DNA of 11,789 nt from JBCDBY01 sp039182715. GTDB taxonomy: Bacteria; Planctomycetota; PLA2. The stretch is from contig JBCDBY010000126.1 of assembly GCA_039182715.1 (NCBI GenBank), forward strand, positions 1 through 11,789. The letters run 5' to 3'. Positions 9,159-11,789 of this stretch are shown here, one piece after another (within the stretch, counting starts at the first letter, position 1; every line of letters starts with the position of its first letter). The notes beneath the pieces were generated by a model. The model ran no database searches. It was not told where the DNA came from and saw only the letters and a program-made list of their open reading frames with translations. The translations under genes and the position numbers were made by a program.

Positions 9159-10583
9159 ATGCAGCTCCATACAGCCGTGCAAACGCAAGTGTGGACACTC
9201 GGTCGTCTGGCCGAAGAGCTCGAAACGACCGTGGAAGGAAACCCGGAGACGGTCATCTCCGGGGTGCGGGAGGACTCCCGCGCATGCGCGCCCGGCGAGC
9301 TATTCCTCGCCGTGCGCGGCACGGACGACGACGGCCTGCACTACGCGCGTGACGCGATCCAGCGCGGTGCCGTCGCCGTCGCCTCCGAGCGGGATCCCGG
9401 CGCGGGTGTCCCGTGGTTGCGGGTTCCCGACGCGCGCGCGGCCGCGGGGCGCCTGGCGGATCTGCTCTACGGCGATCCGTCGCGCCAGCTGGCGCTCATC
9501 GGCGTGACCGGCACGAACGGCAAGACGACCACGGCACATCTCGTCACGCAGCTGCTGCCCGGCCCGGTCGGCTTCATCGGCACGACCGGCATCGACTGGC
9601 CGGGTCGCGTCGGCGGCCGCACCGCCAGCCTCAACACGACGCCCAGCCCGACCACGCTGCGCCGCTACCTGCGCGCCATGGTCGACGAGGGCTGCATCGC
9701 CTGCGTCATGGAGGTCTCCTCGCATGCGTTGGCGCAGGCGCGCACCGACGGCCTGCACTTCGCCGCGGCGATCTACACCAATCTCTCGGGTGATCACCTC
9801 GACTATCACGGCACGATGGAGGCGTACGCGAACGCCAAGGCGCGGCTCTTCACCGGTCTCGAGTCGAGCGCGCACGCGATCTTCAACGCGACCGATCCCG
9901 CCTGCGCGCGCATCGAGACGCGCGCGCGCGTGCACTGGTTCCGTCCGGAGGAAGTGCGCGTCACGCGTGACGGGACGCGCTTCCGCTGGCGTGATCGCGA
10001 TGCCGAGCTGCCGTTCGTCGGGCGCCACAACGCGGAGAACGCGGCCGCCGCGCTCGAGGCGGTCACGGCGCTGGGGGCCGATCCGGACGAGTCGCTTGCC
10101 GCGATGCGCGGCGCGACGTCGGCGCGCGGCCGGCTCGAGATCGTGGCGACCGACCCGGTGCTGGTGCTGGTCGACTACGCCCACACCGACGACGCGCTGC
10201 TGCAGGCGATCCGCGCGACGCGCGAGGTGACGGAGGGCAAGGTGATCGTGGTGTTCGGCTGCGGGGGCGATCGCGATCGCTCCAAGCGGCCGCGCATGGG
10301 TGCGGTGGCGGCCCAGTGGGCCGACCGCGTCTACGTGACCAACGACAACCCGCGCACGGAGGACCCGGCACGCATCGCGAGCGAAATCGTCGCGGGCACC
10401 GGGAACGCGGGGGCCACGGTCGTGCTCGACCGGCGGGAGGCGATTCGAACGGCGCTGCGCCATGCGCGCCCGGGCGATTCGGTGCTCATCGCCGGCAAGG
10501 GGCACGAGAGCTATCAGATCGTGGGGGACCGGCGGCTCGATTTCGACGACGTCGCCGTCGCCCGCGAGGAGTATCCGAGGTAG
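9159..10583 (+). CDS. murE: UDP-MurNAc-L-Ala-D-Glu:meso-diaminopimelate ligase
   Basis: MurE is a cytoplasmic ATP-dependent ligase that adds the third amino acid to the peptidoglycan precursor. The 474 residues show the Mur ligase layout. An N-terminal UDP-substrate domain carries SGVREDSRACAPGELFLAVRG. The ATPase core has GVTGTNGKTTT (K122), EVSSHAL and YHGTMEAYANAKARL, where K227 is the expected carbamylated lysine. The C-terminal domain has VFGCGGDRDRSKRP and GKGHESYQ. DNPR at 396-399 is the signature of diaminopimelate rather than lysine addition. In-frame stops at 9069 and 9126 block any longer form; GTG codons at 9177 and 9189 are alternative starts. A GGAG at 9143-9146 is 12 bases from the ATG, too far for a strong SD, so coupling with ftsI is likely. 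Confidence 0.96.
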   Translation: MQLHTAVQTQVWTLGRLAEELETTVEGNPETVISGVREDSRACAPGELFLAVRGTDDDGLHYARDAIQRGAVAVASERDPGAGVPWLRVPDARAAAGRLADLLYGDPSRQLALIGVTGTNGKTTTAHLVTQLLPGPVGFIGTTGIDWPGRVGGRTASLNTTPSPTTLRRYLRAMVDEGCIACVMEVSSHALAQARTDGLHFAAAIYTNLSGDHLDYHGTMEAYANAKARLFTGLESSAHAIFNATDPACARIETRARVHWFRPEEVRVTRDGTRFRWRDRDAELPFVGRHNAENAAAALEAVTALGADPDESLAAMRGATSARGRLEIVATDPVLVLVDYAHTDDALLQAIRATREVTEGKVIVVFGCGGDRDRSKRPRMGAVAAQWADRVYVTNDNPRTEDPARIASEIVAGTGNAGATVVLDRREAIRTALRHARPGDSVLIAGKGHESYQIVGDRRLDFDDVAVAREEYPR

Positions 10584-10614
10584 TAGGCAAAAAGCCCTAA
10601 GTAGTGGGCACATA

Positions 10615-10644
10615 TTGACATATGACCACTGGATGATGTATTCA
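10615..10644 (+). promoter_or_regulatory. Predicted murF promoter
   Basis: The gap between murE and murF holds a perfect -35 TTGACA (10615-10620). TATTCA (10639-10644), 18 bases on, is a weaker -10. The segment is AT-rich in a GC-rich neighbourhood. The repeat CACTGGA occurs at 10627-10633 and 10649-10655, 22 bases apart on either side of the -10. TGACC (10623-10627) and GGTCA (10646-10650) also form an inverted pair. These could be operator half-sites. Confidence 0.5.
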
Positions 10645-10652
10645 GGGTCACT

Positions 10653-10657
10653 GGAGG
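10653..10657 (+). promoter_or_regulatory. Strong ribosome binding site of murF
   Basis: GGAGG lies six bases before the murF ATG and is a complete Shine-Dalgarno core. It decides the murF start and stands out, because mraZ, murE, dnaE and the two genes upstream of mraZ have no comparable site. Confidence 0.8.
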
Positions 10658-10663
10658 CGACCG

Positions 10664-11789
10664 ATGGACCAAATCTCCATCCGACAAGTCGCCGCCTGGA
10701 CAGGAGGGTCCTACGACGGTCCGGACATGCGGGTGTCCGGCGTCGCGATCGACTCGCGAAATGCGGGTCGGGGGGATCTTTTCCTGCCCTTGCGCGGTGC
10801 GATGCACGACGGCCACGCCTTTTTGGGCGAGGCCTTCGCCAGCGGTGCCGCGGCGGCGCTCGTGGACCGTCCCGACGTGGCGCGGGCGCACCAGGGGCTC
10901 GACCGCCCGATCGTGCTCGTACCGGATGTGCGCCGGGCGCTCGCCGACCTCGCGCACCACTACCGCCAGAGCCTCGACCTCAAGGTCATCGGCATCACCG
11001 GCAGCAACGGCAAGACGACCACCAAGGAGATGCTGCGCGTCATCCTCGGGGCGCGCGCCGCCGTTTCCCCGCGCTCCTACAACAACGAACTCGGCGTGCC
11101 GCTCACGCTGCTCACCGCCAACCGTCACCACCGCTTCTGCGTCGTGGAGATGGGCACGAACGCGCCGGGCGAGATCGCGAACCTTGCACAGATCGCGCGT
11201 CCGGACGTCGGCATGGTGCTCAACGTCTCCGAGTCGCACCTCTCCGGCCTCGGCCACCTCGAGGGCGTCGCCGAAGAGAAGTCGCAGCTCGTCAAGGCGC
11301 TGTCGCCCGAAGGCTGCGCGGTGCTCAACTGGGACGACCTGCGCGTCCGCGAGATGATGCAGGACCTCTCCTGCTACACGCTCACCTTCGGCACCTGGGA
11401 AGAGGCCGACGTCTTCGCGAGCGACCTGCGCACGCGCGGCACCGGCCTGACCTTCCGCGCCTTCGGCAAGAAGCGCGTGCAGTTGCACACCTACGGCCTG
11501 CACAACGTGCACAACGCGCTCGCCGCGGCGACCGCGGCGATGTGGCTCGGCGAGCACGCCTGCGACGTGTTCGACCGCGTCCAGGAGTTTCGGCCGGTGG
11601 ACATGCGCATGGCGGTCGAGGACATCGGGCGCGTGCGCCTGATCAACGACGCGTACAACGCCAATCCGCGAAGCGTCGAGGCGGCCATCCTCGAGATGTG
11701 CGTCCGCAGCGGCTCCCGCCGCATCGCGGTGCTCGGCGACATGCTCGAACTGGGCGACCGCGCCGACGCGTATCACGCGCGCATCGGCC
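10664..11789 (+). CDS. murF: UDP-MurNAc-tripeptide:D-Ala-D-Ala ligase (3' end outside window)
   Basis: MurF is the cytoplasmic ATP-dependent ligase that adds D-Ala-D-Ala to the UDP-MurNAc-tripeptide, completing the precursor pentapeptide. The 375 visible residues cover the N-terminal domain (SGVAIDSRNAGRGDLFLPLRG) and the ATPase core. The core has GITGSNGKTTTKEM with P-loop K117, then SYNNELGVPLTLL, EMGTNAPGEI and NVSESHLSGLGHLEGVAEEKSQL; the lysine in EEK is the expected carbamylated residue. Most of the C-terminal domain follows, with DAYNANPRSVEAAI and VLGDMLELGD. About 70-90 residues should lie beyond the right edge. The ATG is fixed by the SD at 10653-10657. Unlike the genes before it, murF has its own promoter-like sequence, so it may be expressed separately from murE. 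Confidence 0.95.
   Translation, partial: MDQISIRQVAAWTGGSYDGPDMRVSGVAIDSRNAGRGDLFLPLRGAMHDGHAFLGEAFASGAAAALVDRPDVARAHQGLDRPIVLVPDVRRALADLAHHYRQSLDLKVIGITGSNGKTTTKEMLRVILGARAAVSPRSYNNELGVPLTLLTANRHHRFCVVEMGTNAPGEIANLAQIARPDVGMVLNVSESHLSGLGHLEGVAEEKSQLVKALSPEGCAVLNWDDLRVREMMQDLSCYTLTFGTWEEADVFASDLRTRGTGLTFRAFGKKRVQLHTYGLHNVHNALAAATAAMWLGEHACDVFDRVQEFRPVDMRMAVEDIGRVRLINDAYNANPRSVEAAILEMCVRSGSRRIAVLGDMLELGDRADAYHARIG

Overview
This is an ordinary chromosomal window from a GC-rich bacterium. It holds housekeeping genes: the replicative DNA polymerase on the minus strand, then two poorly characterised genes, then the front of a division and cell wall (dcw) cluster on the plus strand. I see no rRNA, tRNA, CRISPR array, insertion sequence or phage gene. 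The dcw order mraZ-rsmH-ftsL-ftsI-murE-murF is canonical and the cell wall is predicted to be of the meso-diaminopimelate type. The taxon cannot be fixed from the sequence alone. A planctomycete-like lineage is my best guess, from the look of the DnaE N-terminus, the HEAT-repeat lipoprotein, the small acidic-tailed conserved-looking protein, and the frequent absence of Shine-Dalgarno (SD) sequences. This is inference, at about even odds.

Layout. Positions 1-309 hold the C-terminal end of an unrecognised protein that probably begins outside the window. It converges on dnaE (306-3782, minus), and the two stop codons share one CTAG. Between dnaE and the next genes (3783-3943) lies a compact inverted-repeat element and a possible promoter. 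A lipoprotein with HEAT-like repeats (3944-4756) is followed after 9 bases by a 198-residue protein of unknown function with a Glu-Pro-Ala-rich tail (4766-5362). A 390-base non-coding stretch (5363-5752) then holds several palindromes, G-rich tracts and, next to mraZ, six GTG units spaced exactly 10 bases apart. This array is the expected form of a MraZ operator. mraZ, rsmH, ftsL and ftsI are tightly packed or overlapping. murE follows ftsI by two bases, and murF has its own good-looking promoter and SD in an 80-base gap. murF runs off the right edge.

How the genes work together. MraZ probably controls its own cluster through the GTG array. RsmH methylates 16S rRNA. FtsL and FtsI belong to the septal peptidoglycan synthesis complex. 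MurE and MurF add the third residue and the terminal dipeptide to the cytoplasmic UDP-MurNAc-peptide precursor. The points most worth a second look are regulatory: the six-unit MraZ array, the recurring GACTTA/TAAGTC palindromes upstream of it, a compositionally odd 3' tail on ftsI, and the internal murF promoter. DnaE keeps all nine predicted PHP-domain metal ligands, which suggests built-in proofreading. I did not find a convincing new multi-gene system.
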